Positions 36,248 through 45,201 of a stretch of 64,000 nt of DNA are shown in pieces (the first letter of the stretch is position 1; each line of letters begins with the position of its first letter). This DNA is from CAZIVP01 sp964542915 (GTDB lineage: Bacteria; Calditrichota; Calditrichia; Calditrichales; Calditrichaceae), in assembly GCA_964542915.1 (NCBI GenBank), contig CAZIVP010000003.1:62001-126000 (forward strand), read 5' to 3'. Both the position numbers and the translations under genes were made by a program. The notes below the pieces were generated by a model, which searched no databases, was not told the DNA's origin, and saw only the letters and a program-made list of their open reading frames with translations.

Positions 36248-37666
36248 TTATTCTGATGATTTCGTTCCCAAAATGCTTGTGGAGCGGTTACCGTTTCCGT
36301 TTTCAGGCGTCATAACGGTAATATCGATATACACCTGCGGCGCTTGGAGGCTGTCGCCGGGCGCCCATGTAAATCCGAAGTCCGTGCTGCCCGGCCCATG
36401 GCTCTGGGTATCCAGCAAATCCACATCGATATCGCCGTAAAGCTGTCCGTCCGTGGCTGAGACCGAAATCTGCGTTCCGCCGACCAGCGGATGCCCCCAC
36501 ACATCATGCACCGAATAATCGAAGCGAACCGGTGTATTGGTATTATCGTATTCGAAAGATTGAGGTGAGATTTCGATGGGCGCTGTGTGTCCGCTTAACA
36601 GCAGTTTGATTTGACTGGTGATGGTTTCATTGGTCAAAGTGTCGCTGAACGTGTGGGCTGTTATGCGTGCATAGGGATTGTTTGCAGGATCGGGCGGTAA
36701 CGGTCCGGCGCTCATAAAATTTACCGTGGCCCTGCCCATGGCATCGGTTTCGGCCGCTCCTTCCACAATACTGTAATCGCTTGAAAAATAAACGACCGTA
36801 CCCGGCGCCACGGGATTGCTGTATTTATCGCCGACAAAGGCCGTTACACGATCCAGAATACCGTAGTGTACGCGTCCGGCGATATTCACGCGTTCCAATG
36901 CCAGACTGAAATGCCGCTGATCCGGTAAGCCGCCATAAATGGCTACCTTGATGGGTTTGGTTTCGATTACCTCGCCATCTAATGTTGTGCGCGCCAGAAT
37001 TTGAACCGCTCCGGCTATTGTTCCACTGTTCAAGATCGTATAAACGATTCCGTCGCGACTTGTCATGGTATCGGGAAACAAATATTCGCCGCCGCCGGGT
37101 CCGTTTGCTATCGTAAATTCCACAAACGCCCGGTGGTCGTCATCAACCGGTATCCCTTCGGCGTCCCGCACCACGAACTGTATCATGGCGGTTTCGGTTA
37201 ATCCCGAGCTTTTAATATAAACGTGCGACGGTTGTTTACCGTATAATTCGATATGGGCAGGATCGCCGCTTGTTCTGCCTGAATCGATCGGGGTTACCGT
37301 GGTATCTTCAGATAAAGGCTGCAACGTAAAATCCGGCGCTTCCACGGTTTGTCCTTTCACGGCGTAAACCGCGGCAGTTGCGCTCTGATAGCCGGCTTTA
37401 CTGGCAACAATATCCACATTCATTTCATTTTCCTGCGGTTCGAAGCTCAATTGGTAGGAACCGTCCGCTTCGGTTCGCGCCTGTGCCAGAATGTTGCTGG
37501 CATACACGAGGGCGTTGTCGATGGGCTGAGGGCCGTTGTATTGATCGAGATAATAGACATAGCCTTTTATGATCGCCTGATCTTCGGTTGTCGAATCGGT
37601 AGCGCAAGCCGTTATCAGGATTGCCGCCAAAATCATACTTATAAGAACGCGAGCCTTCACAGGCAC
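36248..37666 (-). CDS. Lipoprotein with Ig-like repeats, end of pilus operon
   Basis: A 472-residue surface lipoprotein. The signal peptide ends in a lipobox (ILITAC, C21). Residues about 32-115 look like a carboxypeptidase-regulatory-like beta sandwich (IIKGYVYYLD, ADGSYQLSF). The rest resembles two or three bacterial Ig-like (Big_1/invasin-like) domains, with recurring phrases on material properties such as FVVRDAEGIPVDDDH, AFVGDKYSNPVAPGTVVYFSS and YSVHDVWGHPLVGGTQISV. It starts 10 bases after pilT and closes the pilus operon. A role in adhesion or in anchoring pili at the cell surface is plausible but not shown. Confidence 0.75.
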   Translation of the reverse strand: MPVKARVLISMILAAILITACATDSTTEDQAIIKGYVYYLDQYNGPQPIDNALVYASNILAQARTEADGSYQLSFEPQENEMNVDIVASKAGYQSATAAVYAVKGQTVEAPDFTLQPLSEDTTVTPIDSGRTSGDPAHIELYGKQPSHVYIKSSGLTETAMIQFVVRDAEGIPVDDDHRAFVEFTIANGPGGGEYLFPDTMTSRDGIVYTILNSGTIAGAVQILARTTLDGEVIETKPIKVAIYGGLPDQRHFSLALERVNIAGRVHYGILDRVTAFVGDKYSNPVAPGTVVYFSSDYSIVEGAAETDAMGRATVNFMSAGPLPPDPANNPYARITAHTFSDTLTNETITSQIKLLLSGHTAPIEISPQSFEYDNTNTPVRFDYSVHDVWGHPLVGGTQISVSATDGQLYGDIDVDLLDTQSHGPGSTDFGFTWAPGDSLQAPQVYIDITVMTPENGNGNRSTSILGTKSSE

Positions 37667-37676
37667 CTCCTAAACG

Positions 37677-38729
37677 CTATATAACTTCGTTCAACGATAT
37701 CGTGGGTTCAACCAGATTTCGTTGTTTCAGATTTTGTAAACTCATTTCAAATGTTTGCATGCCGTGTTCGCTTCCGGTTTGAATCATCGACTCGATCTGA
37801 TGCGTTTTGCCTTCGCGAATAAGGTTTTTTACGGCAGGCGTGCATAACAAAATTTCCATCGCCGCCACCCGGTCCGCCTCGGTGGTGGCTTTAACGAGCC
37901 GTTGTGAAATCACAGCGAGCAAACTGCTTGCAAGCGCCTGCCGCACCTGTTGTTGCTCTTCGGGCGGGAAGACGTTAATGATGCGGTCCACGGTATCGGA
38001 AGCGGAATTGGTATGCATGGTAGAAAAAACCAGATGTCCGGTTTCGGCGGCGCGCAGAGCATTGGTTATCGTTTCGAGGTCGCGCATTTCGCCTACCAGA
38101 ATAACATCAGGGTCTTCACGTAAACAGCTTCTCAAAGCAGTGGCAAAATCGGTGGTATGCTGCCCCACTTCCCTTTGATTGATAAGACAGTTAAACGGTT
38201 CATGCACATATTCAATGGGGTCTTCAATGGTGATGATATGGGCGCGACGGTTATTGTTGACTTCACGAATCATAGCAGCCAGAGACGTCGATTTACCGCT
38301 GCCCGTTGGTCCCGTTACCAGGACCAGACCTTTTCGATATTTGACCAGATCATAGAGCACTTCGGGCAGTTGTAATTCCTGGATGGATTTAACTTGCGTC
38401 GGAATAATGCGAAATGCGGCACTAATACCGTTCGCCTGTTGATAGATGTTGACGCGAAAACGGGCCGCCCCGTCCAAAGCAACCGCCAGATCAATTTCGT
38501 TCTTTTTCTGCAGCCGTTCCTGTTGTTCCGAACTGAGATATTGCTTTAAGAACGTGGCCAGCGCTTCTTCACTTACCGCCGGCGTATCCAGACGCTTTAA
38601 TTCGCCTGCAATACGCAGCATGGGCGGTACTCCGCTCACAAAATGGACGTCCGAAGCATTGTTTTTGGTTGCAAACTTGAGCGCTTTCGTAAACGTTGCA
38701 GTCGATATCGTTTTCTCTTGTTCAGCCAT
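37677..38729 (-). CDS. pilT: Type IV pilus retraction ATPase
   Basis: A 350-residue GspE-superfamily hexameric ATPase that depolymerises pili. Walker A is GPTGSGKSTSLAAMI near 130; the Asp box is ITIEDPIEYVHE, Walker B EDPDVILVGEMRDLETI, and the His box LVFSTMHTNSASDTVDRIINVFP. The length and lack of a zinc tetracysteine motif mark it as PilT rather than PilB. The start is ATG at 38729, 5 bases after the secretin stop. Its presence means the cluster encodes a retractile type IVa pilus, not only a secretion system. Confidence 0.93.
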   Translation of the reverse strand: MAEQEKTISTATFTKALKFATKNNASDVHFVSGVPPMLRIAGELKRLDTPAVSEEALATFLKQYLSSEQQERLQKKNEIDLAVALDGAARFRVNIYQQANGISAAFRIIPTQVKSIQELQLPEVLYDLVKYRKGLVLVTGPTGSGKSTSLAAMIREVNNNRRAHIITIEDPIEYVHEPFNCLINQREVGQHTTDFATALRSCLREDPDVILVGEMRDLETITNALRAAETGHLVFSTMHTNSASDTVDRIINVFPPEEQQQVRQALASSLLAVISQRLVKATTEADRVAAMEILLCTPAVKNLIREGKTHQIESMIQTGSEHGMQTFEMSLQNLKQRNLVEPTISLNEVI

Positions 38730-38734
38730 GTTTA

Positions 38735-40030
38735 TCAACTCTTTGGGCTCATGATTTTGGTCGTAATAAAAATCAACAAGTCTTTTTTCTCCTGTATGAC
38801 AGAGGTATGGGTAAATAGATAACCCAGTACCGGAATGTCGCCCAGAAGCCAGATTTTTTTCTCATTCTTGGTTTCGGAGTTTTTTACCAGCCCTCCGATG
38901 GCGACCGTTTGGCCATCCTGTACCATGACGGTTGTGGTCACTTCGCGTATGGAAGTGATCGGTTGTGGCGCCTCATCCGGCCCGGTATAACCGATAATCT
39001 CCTCCAGCCTGGGATGAACTTTCAGCGTGATCATACCATCCTCGCCGATCTGCGGGACCACTTCCAGAGTCATGCTTACATCTTTTTCCTTATATGAGAA
39101 AAGATCGCCGGAGATGCCGCGGGATATTTCGGGGATCGGGATGGTGGTACCGATTTCGATGGCGGCTTTTTTGTTATTCAAGGTGGTTACTTTAGGGTTG
39201 GAGATCAGTTTGGAATTCTGATCGTCTTTGAGCAAATCCAACGTTGCCTTAAGTTCGCTGAATGTCAGTACCCCCAGATTGAGGTTATCGACATTGTTAG
39301 GCAACTCATACCACGCTGATAGTAATCCGCTGGAAGCGGTATTTCCCGCCTGTTGCGTAGAAACAGGCGCATCGGTTTCGGCGCCCGTGGCGCTTACCGT
39401 TACCGTGCGCGGCCAATCAATGCCGAATCGCTGATCACTTCCGATTACCGTTTCCACAAGTCGCACTTCTATTTGGATTTGTTTGTCCGGTACATCCAGG
39501 GATTCGATCACGCGTGTTACCTGCGCCAAATTTTCTCGATAATCGGTCGCCAGCAAAATATTGGCTCGCTGTTCCTCTTCTTTTTCGCCCTTCTCGCTCA
39601 GTAAAGGTGCAATTTTACCTTTACTGGAAAGGAGCGGCATGAGGGTCTCGCGCAATTTATATCCGTCCAAATACCGCAAATGAAACACTTCATTTTGTAA
39701 TTCATTGTTTATTCCGAAATTCAGCGGTTTAATCAGAATGATATCATCATCCAAAATATAATGGTAGCCATGTGTTTTGAGGATGGTATTCAATGCGTTG
39801 GCCAGCGTTACATTGCTGAGCTGAACGGTAACGGTTCCGCTGATATTGTCTGCAAAAACCATGTTTAAAGAATATTGTTTGGCAAATACCCGGAGAGCGC
39901 TGCTTAACGGCGTGTTAACAAAATTGGGCGACACCTTGCGCGATAGCTTGTCCTCAGCGTTGGACGATAGCCCCCACTGACCGGCACAGACAATAATGAT
40001 AATGATTAAAATGATATGTCTTTGTTTCAT
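38735..40030 (-). CDS. pilQ: Secretin, PilQ/GspD-like
   Basis: A 431-residue secretin with N-terminal signal (to about residue 25), an STN-like N0 domain (LSSALRVFAKQYSLNMVFADNISGTVTV), one N1 domain (LLSEKGEKEEEQRANILLATDYRENLAQVTRVIESLD) and the C-terminal secretin barrel (DDQNSKLISNPKVTTLNNKKAAIEIGTTIPI; TTTVMVQDGQTVAIGGL; WLLGDIPVLGYLF). It forms the outer-membrane pore for pilus exit. The protein is short for PilQ and lacks AMIN domains, so peptidoglycan attachment must rest on another component. Confidence 0.9.
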   Translation of the reverse strand: MKQRHIILIIIIIVCAGQWGLSSNAEDKLSRKVSPNFVNTPLSSALRVFAKQYSLNMVFADNISGTVTVQLSNVTLANALNTILKTHGYHYILDDDIILIKPLNFGINNELQNEVFHLRYLDGYKLRETLMPLLSSKGKIAPLLSEKGEKEEEQRANILLATDYRENLAQVTRVIESLDVPDKQIQIEVRLVETVIGSDQRFGIDWPRTVTVSATGAETDAPVSTQQAGNTASSGLLSAWYELPNNVDNLNLGVLTFSELKATLDLLKDDQNSKLISNPKVTTLNNKKAAIEIGTTIPIPEISRGISGDLFSYKEKDVSMTLEVVPQIGEDGMITLKVHPRLEEIIGYTGPDEAPQPITSIREVTTTVMVQDGQTVAIGGLVKNSETKNEKKIWLLGDIPVLGYLFTHTSVIQEKKDLLIFITTKIMSPKS

Positions 40031-40055
40031 CTCGATCCCCTCACTGGCTACACAA

Positions 40056-40508
40056 TCAGAGCGTTAATACTTTCGTATTTCCGTTCTTTATTAAGATCAC
40101 TTGTTTGGGTTCAATTTTTTGGACGCGATAACCGGATATAACGTCGCCCACTTTCAGAACCTGATCATTAATCAACGCCACCGATCCTTTTTGTTGATAG
40201 CTTATGGCTCGTAATGTTAATGTGGTTTTACGACGAACCGGTTTTTTCTTTTGCGGTTTTGGTTGAGGTTTATGGTCGGCCTGTTTGAACGGATTTTTAC
40301 CCCAATTTTTCAAATACTGGTCCCGTTCCTGTTTATTTTGCGATTTTTCGGATGTTTGCTCGGGGGCGGCGACGGCTTGTTCCGGGGAGCTTTTGCCGAA
40401 ATACACCGCTAAATAATCTTCCTTATTGGCAATAATATCATAAATGGCAAACAACAGAACCAATCCCAACAGGATTAACAGACGTTTTTGGCTCTTTGTG
40501 ATTTCCAC
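40056..40508 (-). CDS. pilP: PilP/GspC-like periplasmic linker protein
   Basis: A 150-residue bitopic protein with one N-terminal helix (LLILLGLVLLFAIYDII, about 9-25), a Pro/Lys/Gln-rich linker (60-95) and a small C-terminal beta domain (LTLRAISYQQKGSVALINDQVLKVGDVISGYRVQKIEPKQVIL) matching the PilP/GspC homology region. It would link the secretin to the PilMNO platform. Start is GTG at 40508 with AGAGGT upstream. PilP proper is usually a lipoprotein; this one is inner-membrane anchored like GspC. Confidence 0.75.
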   Translation of the reverse strand: MEITKSQKRLLILLGLVLLFAIYDIIANKEDYLAVYFGKSSPEQAVAAPEQTSEKSQNKQERDQYLKNWGKNPFKQADHKPQPKPQKKKPVRRKTTLTLRAISYQQKGSVALINDQVLKVGDVISGYRVQKIEPKQVILIKNGNTKVLTL

Positions 40509-40517
40509 GATTAACCT

Positions 40518-41081
40518 CTATTCTAACGGGTCTTGATTCAATGTATAAAGATTGACCGTAATACGCGCTTTAAGTTTGGGCTCGCCGCTTTCATATTCGA
40601 TATCGATGCCCTCCTGCGTGATGTAAAATGGCAGTCGATCCCAGGACTCAATAAACCGGCCTATATCGAGATAGCCGCCCCGGACGATGATATCGGCGGG
40701 CAAAATGGATACTTTTTCATCATTCTTATCCGAAAAATAGCGATCCAGCTTCGGCGCAAAATCCTCAATGGATAAGTTATGACGATGCGCCATACGATCC
40801 ATCTGATCGGTTACTTCGGATAATTCATCACGGGTAATAAAACGGTTTCGGGCCTCATTCAGATTACGGCGTTTTTTTTCGTAGGCGTTACGCACTTTAT
40901 TCAAATTAATTTGAGCGGTACGCGCCTGATTCACTTTGTCTGACGCCGTATCCAGTTGGCGGTTAAGTTCATTTAACCGGCTTTTATTGGGTTGGTATGA
41001 GAATAAAAACCACCCGGCTACAACCACCAACATCAAAACGACGATGCTATAGAGCGTTTTTCGTTTTTCCATAAGAGTCAT
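40518..41081 (-). CDS. pilO: PilO-like inner-membrane protein
   Basis: A 187-residue bitopic protein: one helix near residues 10-27 (TLYSIVVLMLVVVAGWFLFSY), a coiled coil (about 30-80) and a C-terminal ferredoxin-like domain with LPADIIVRGGYLDIGRFIESWDRLPF, a typical PilO motif. It forms a heterodimer with PilN in the periplasm to align platform and secretin. Its ATG directly abuts the stop of the PilM-N fusion, implying coupled translation and 1:1 stoichiometry. Confidence 0.85.
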   Translation of the reverse strand: MTLMEKRKTLYSIVVLMLVVVAGWFLFSYQPNKSRLNELNRQLDTASDKVNQARTAQINLNKVRNAYEKKRRNLNEARNRFITRDELSEVTDQMDRMAHRHNLSIEDFAPKLDRYFSDKNDEKVSILPADIIVRGGYLDIGRFIESWDRLPFYITQEGIDIEYESGEPKLKARITVNLYTLNQDPLE

Positions 41082-43178
41082 TTAAAGTTTTGCGGAAAAG
41101 CCAAAATATGTAACGGCTTCCCGACGGTTTTTGCGCTTATGATCCAACCCGATCGATTTGAAGTAATCGAGCTCTTTCAGATGATTTATAAAATCGATGA
41201 TAATTACATCCGCTTTAAGCAAGGGGCCCTCAATAGTACATTCAACGCTTACCTTATATGCTTGATTTTCTTCGTCATTATCGCCCGTACCGCGAATAAA
41301 ACTGAGCCGGGTCAGGCGTATCTCCGGAGGCGTTTCATTACTGAACAACTTCATTACTTCAACCACCGGTACGGGCTCTTTAAAATAGCTTGTCAACTGC
41401 TGATTTTGCGTTTGCAATTGATTTAATTTTTGCTCGAGTTCCTGATACTTGCCTTCGATGGGATTGAGTTGCTGATACTCCTGCTGTAACTGACTTACCA
41501 TGTGTGCTTTTTGATTGATAATCCGTTCCTGCAAAACATGAAAATATCCGAAGCCTGCAATACCCAGCGCCAGAAGCAATACACCCAGCACATTGGCCTT
41601 TTTTAATAATTTTTCTTGCAGATACTCTTTCGTAATTAGATTAAAGGCTTTGTTTTTGCTTAAGGCTGTTCCAATCGTAACGAAATATTCGGAATGCGCA
41701 ATTGATTGCTCGCTATTATTCTTCGAAAATTGCGGCATAAGCAAATACATCGGGATATTCAGACGACTTTTTAAATATGGAATTAAACTTTCTTTACGGA
41801 TACCGTAGCCGGAGAGAAAAATACGATCGATGAGATTATTATTACCTTTACCCTGAAAATGCGAAAGGACCCTTAAGATTTCAGAGAAATATGTATGGAG
41901 CACCGGATTCTGTTTTGTTTTTAAATCGGTGATTTTTTGTTTCAAACGCTTCTTGAGCTGACTTTTCATATCGCCTTCAGGTGCGCCGCTTTCGGATTTA
42001 TCCTTTTGTGAAAACAGAGGGTTTACGGCTTCCTCTTCCTTTTGCGGATGGATACTCACTTCCAGATTCCTAGAGCCCATACTCAGATTACTCACACCGT
42101 AGAGTCGGCCCTTTTTTACATAGCAAATCTGTGTGAGATCGTACGAAATATCGATCAGCAGATCGTTCTGATGTTCCGGTAAAATATGCTGGTATGCAGC
42201 ATGCAACGCCAAAGGTCTCGGCATTAATCGTTTTAGATCGATGTTAGTATAACGAAAGACGTTCAGTATTTTGTTGATCGTGTTTCCCGGCACCACCACA
42301 ACCATTAGTTTCACCTTGTCGACGCTGTTTTCCTGGAAATGCTCGATGACGTCATAACGGCAAACGGAGTGTTCATTAAAATTGGGAAGATCGCTGCGGT
42401 TCTTGAAATAAATGGCCTTTTCGAGTTCCGCTTTTTTTTGTATGTAAGGCAGGACAATCTGCCTTACGTTGATTTCAGGGGTAAAAATACTGGCATATAC
42501 TTCCATGCCGCTTTTGTAGTATTTTTTCTTAATATTTTCGAGGGCCACATGAAGCGAACGGTAGCGATTATGGCTTTCGTGCGGAAAGCGTTGAATGCCC
42601 CAACTCTTAATTTGAATATGGTTGTTTGCTTTTTCAAGAACGATGAAGCGGATTTTATCGACATCGATATCGATGGCCAGCGATTTACGGGCCTGCATCT
42701 TTTGCGCAAATGTTAAGGGGCGGTAAAATTTGTTATTGGTATCGAGCTGAGGCAGGGTGTGCGGCTTGGGCTTTATATTTGTCTTTTGTTCCCCCTGCTT
42801 GGAATGGGCGTTTTCTTTACTTACCCGTTTGGCCGTGGCTTGTTTTCCCGTAGGCTTTTGCGAAGGTCGTTTCGTATTCGATTTTGCCGGAGATCTCTTT
42901 TTTGTTTTCGGTTCCGCTGCTCCTTGCGCCTTGTCGGCATTCGGACGACGGGACTTTGAAGGCGTTTGTTTCTGTTTTATTTTGTTATCGTTATTTTCTT
43001 TGTTCTCTTGCTTTTTTTCTTGTTTCTTTTGTTTGGGTTTATGCAAGCGAAATGATTTCATATCTTTATTGGCATTCAGAGACTCAATAAAGTGTCGGAC
43101 TCCGCTGGTTGTAAAATAATCGGCTACAGAGCCGGATTTATCATATCCGGATTTTGAGCTGTTTTTCTGTTTTGACAT
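41082..43178 (-). CDS. PilM-PilN fusion with basic disordered N-terminus
   Basis: A 698-residue fused platform protein. Residues about 40-150 are a Lys/Gln/Pro-rich disordered tract, unusual for PilM. About 165-500 is the actin-like PilM domain (KSLAIDIDVDKIRFIVLEKANN; NDLLIDISYDLTQICYVKKGRL; NLIDRIFLSGYGIRKESLIPYLKSRLN). After LGTAL-type ending comes FNLITKEYLQEKLLKK (near 510), equivalent to the PilN N-terminal motif normally bound by PilM, then one membrane helix (about 530-550) and a PilN-like coiled coil and ferredoxin-like domain to the end. The whole thus resembles GspL in layout. Next is pilO with no gap. Confidence 0.85.
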   Translation of the reverse strand: MSKQKNSSKSGYDKSGSVADYFTTSGVRHFIESLNANKDMKSFRLHKPKQKKQEKKQENKENNDNKIKQKQTPSKSRRPNADKAQGAAEPKTKKRSPAKSNTKRPSQKPTGKQATAKRVSKENAHSKQGEQKTNIKPKPHTLPQLDTNNKFYRPLTFAQKMQARKSLAIDIDVDKIRFIVLEKANNHIQIKSWGIQRFPHESHNRYRSLHVALENIKKKYYKSGMEVYASIFTPEINVRQIVLPYIQKKAELEKAIYFKNRSDLPNFNEHSVCRYDVIEHFQENSVDKVKLMVVVVPGNTINKILNVFRYTNIDLKRLMPRPLALHAAYQHILPEHQNDLLIDISYDLTQICYVKKGRLYGVSNLSMGSRNLEVSIHPQKEEEAVNPLFSQKDKSESGAPEGDMKSQLKKRLKQKITDLKTKQNPVLHTYFSEILRVLSHFQGKGNNNLIDRIFLSGYGIRKESLIPYLKSRLNIPMYLLMPQFSKNNSEQSIAHSEYFVTIGTALSKNKAFNLITKEYLQEKLLKKANVLGVLLLALGIAGFGYFHVLQERIINQKAHMVSQLQQEYQQLNPIEGKYQELEQKLNQLQTQNQQLTSYFKEPVPVVEVMKLFSNETPPEIRLTRLSFIRGTGDNDEENQAYKVSVECTIEGPLLKADVIIIDFINHLKELDYFKSIGLDHKRKNRREAVTYFGFSAKL

Positions 43179-43226
43179 ATTTACTCTCGATCATTCCGCT
43201 TCATGTACTCAGAGAAACCATACGCT

Positions 43227-44156
43227 TTAATTTTCCCAGCGGCTTGAGGTGATAATTAAAGGGCCGCCGTTAACCGAATATTGCATAAAATCATTGATAC
43301 GGTCGCGATCATGGATTACCCAAAATCGATACATCCACCACGGCCTTGTAGTGCCAATAACGTCGCCGTTACTAATAATGCCTCCGCGCAGGCTACGCCA
43401 CAGAAAATTCCATTGCGACAAAAAGCGCGAACCCGCCTCCGGTTGATAAATCACGCCATTGGTTGAACCCAGCGGGAACCAGCTGGTCTGGATAAGAACA
43501 TCGCCCCGCACCACAAAGCTACCGTAATTGTACCAATTCATTTGACCAAAGCTTAAATCGCCTTCTATAAACATAACGTCTTGACTGAACGTAAAAACAT
43601 GGTTAATGGTAAGATTTCCACTGTAATAGTGCAGCGGTCGCGCCAGGTCTCGGAGTTCATTTAGATCAAATTTGGGCATATACTGTGCATTTTCGTAAAT
43701 CAGATTTGGCGGAAAGGTTCGGATATACCGCGCCTGGCCGGTGGTGTAAATGGCGTAATTCGAAACATCAATATAGTCGATTGTTTTTCGCAGTGTGCGG
43801 CTGTATGTGCCCGTCTTACCGGACGCAATAATTTGAATGCGATCGCCGCTCATCACATTGATTCGAACTTCGCACTGACTGCCGTTTCCCGTTATGATCG
43901 TCTCCCGGTAGTTATGGAGCGACGATAAATTACTGTTGTCGACCGCATATTCCATGACGCCCCGTATACCGTATTCCAGCCCGGATTGAGCAGCGTAAAA
44001 CGCCTGACGCTCGTTAATATTGATCACCTGCATTTTACTATCCGCGATGACAAGCGTCGCCATGGTAATCCCCATGATGCCGAGGAACATCATAAAAAGC
44101 AGGGTATTAAGCAATACAGCGCCTTTTTCATTATTAAAACGGTCAATTACGTACAT
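43227..44156 (-). CDS. PilX-like minor pilin-associated protein
   Basis: A 309-residue protein from the ATG at 44156 (a GTG at 44168 is an alternative); it overlaps the upstream prepilin gene. The N-terminus KGAVLLNTLLFMMFLGIMGITMATLVIADSK, then ERQAFYAAQSGLEYGIRG, matches the PilX N-terminal domain rather than a GFTLxE class III signal. The rest is rich in turns and aromatic residues; the stretch VMFIEGDLSFGQMNWYNYGSFVVRGDVLIQTSW suggests a beta-solenoid. It may sit at the pilus tip with the two minor pilins. No close functional match is recognised. Confidence 0.7.
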   Translation of the reverse strand: MYVIDRFNNEKGAVLLNTLLFMMFLGIMGITMATLVIADSKMQVININERQAFYAAQSGLEYGIRGVMEYAVDNSNLSSLHNYRETIITGNGSQCEVRINVMSGDRIQIIASGKTGTYSRTLRKTIDYIDVSNYAIYTTGQARYIRTFPPNLIYENAQYMPKFDLNELRDLARPLHYYSGNLTINHVFTFSQDVMFIEGDLSFGQMNWYNYGSFVVRGDVLIQTSWFPLGSTNGVIYQPEAGSRFLSQWNFLWRSLRGGIISNGDVIGTTRPWWMYRFWVIHDRDRINDFMQYSVNGGPLIITSSRWEN

Positions 44157-44649
44157 AGAATCGATCACTCATATTAACGACAATTCGATCATTTTGGACA
44201 TTTAAACGTACATTGATATAACAGACCTCGGCTTTAACATTGGTTGTGCTTAAGGTGCTGTCATAGTAGGTAAAAGGATTGTTTTGCAAAAAGGTTGTGT
44301 AAACGCTCCAGGGTCCCGGCCCTTCTTTTCTGCGCAATCGGCCTCCATTTGCCAGATATTTTATTTGGACGCCGGCCTGCGTTCTGAAAAACAGTTTATG
44401 CGATTTAAAATTCATGATATTTTCGGGATCGATCTCCTGGAGATCGTTTCTTAATGCCGCCATGGCTTTACGGGCGTCCCACCTTAAATTGGTCTCGGTA
44501 TAAACACGATTCATCGTTTGCGCCTGAATGCCCATAATGCCGTAGGCCAATGTAATCACGATACCGGTAATCGCCAGAACCACCACCGCTTCATACAAAG
44601 TAAAACCGGCGTTGTCTCGTATTTGGTGTTTCCAATTCCATTCCCGCAT
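44143..44649 (-). CDS. Minor prepilin, PilW/GspJ-like
   Basis: A 168-residue prepilin-like protein. NAGFTLYEAVVVLAITGIVITLAYGIMG (residues 13-40) is a class III signal with cleavage after Gly14 or 15 and the conserved +5 Glu, here preceded by Tyr (FTLYE in place of FTLIE). The large soluble part (YTETNLRWDARKAMAALRNDLQEID) resembles PilW/GspJ. It starts 3 bases after the upstream prepilin. Confidence 0.85.
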   Translation of the reverse strand: MREWNWKHQIRDNAGFTLYEAVVVLAITGIVITLAYGIMGIQAQTMNRVYTETNLRWDARKAMAALRNDLQEIDPENIMNFKSHKLFFRTQAGVQIKYLANGGRLRRKEGPGPWSVYTTFLQNNPFTYYDSTLSTTNVKAEVCYINVRLNVQNDRIVVNMSDRFYVRN

Positions 44650-44652
44650 GGA

Positions 44653-45072
44653 TTATTCTTCATAATATTTTGTTAATCGTACTTGTAATTTGTAGCCGTT
44701 GTCCAATTGCGGATGGATTATAGTGACATCGACTTTCCATCCATCGATGTTGGCATTGCCCCAATTACTAAAACTACTAACGGTTACCACTCTCTGAAAT
44801 CCGTTGCCCAAGTGCTCGCTGTCTGCAAATTGTCCGGGATTTTGGTACCATTGCCAGTGCTTTTCCTTATATCCGATAATTTCTTCCAACTTTTGCTCCG
44901 CCAGCAATGTTGCACGCTCCAGCACACTGTTTTTTACCGACTTTTCGGTTACTTCTCCGAATAACGCCAGGGTCGCCGGAAGTAGGATACCAATAATAAC
45001 CAGGGCGACAACCACTTCCATCAAAGTGAACCCGGCCTGATCCTTTTTTAAGTTGGCAATGCGCTTTGACAT
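44653..45072 (-). CDS. Minor prepilin, PilV/GspI-like
   Basis: A 139-residue prepilin: short leader MSKRIANLKKDQAG, class III cleavage signal and hydrophobic helix GFTLMEVVVALVIIGILLPATLALF, then a small globular domain with ATLLAEQKLEEIIGY, typical of PilV/GspI. It is the first gene downstream of the hairpin that follows pilA and would be expressed at a lower level than the major pilin. Confidence 0.88.
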   Translation of the reverse strand: MSKRIANLKKDQAGFTLMEVVVALVIIGILLPATLALFGEVTEKSVKNSVLERATLLAEQKLEEIIGYKEKHWQWYQNPGQFADSEHLGNGFQRVVTVSSFSNWGNANIDGWKVDVTIIHPQLDNGYKLQVRLTKYYEE

Positions 45073-45099
45073 TTTAAATCAATTCATTGATTGCTATAA

Positions 45100-45156
45100 A
45101 TAAAAATGGGCGGCCCTTCACACTTTTTTTCTTTTATCCGTCAAAGACCACCCATT
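45100..45156 (-). terminator. Attenuating hairpin after pilA
   Basis: On the minus-strand RNA, 11 bases at 45156-45146 pair with 45115-45105 (9 Watson-Crick pairs, 2 G-U) across a 30-base loop; a run of U follows (45104-45100). It lies 45 bases past the pilA stop and before the minor-pilin genes in the same operon, so partial termination here would set a high pilA to minor-pilin ratio. Confidence 0.65.
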
Positions 45157-45201
45157 GTTGTTACTTAAATGTGAACTTCGGTTTAGTTCATTTACTAAAC
45201 C

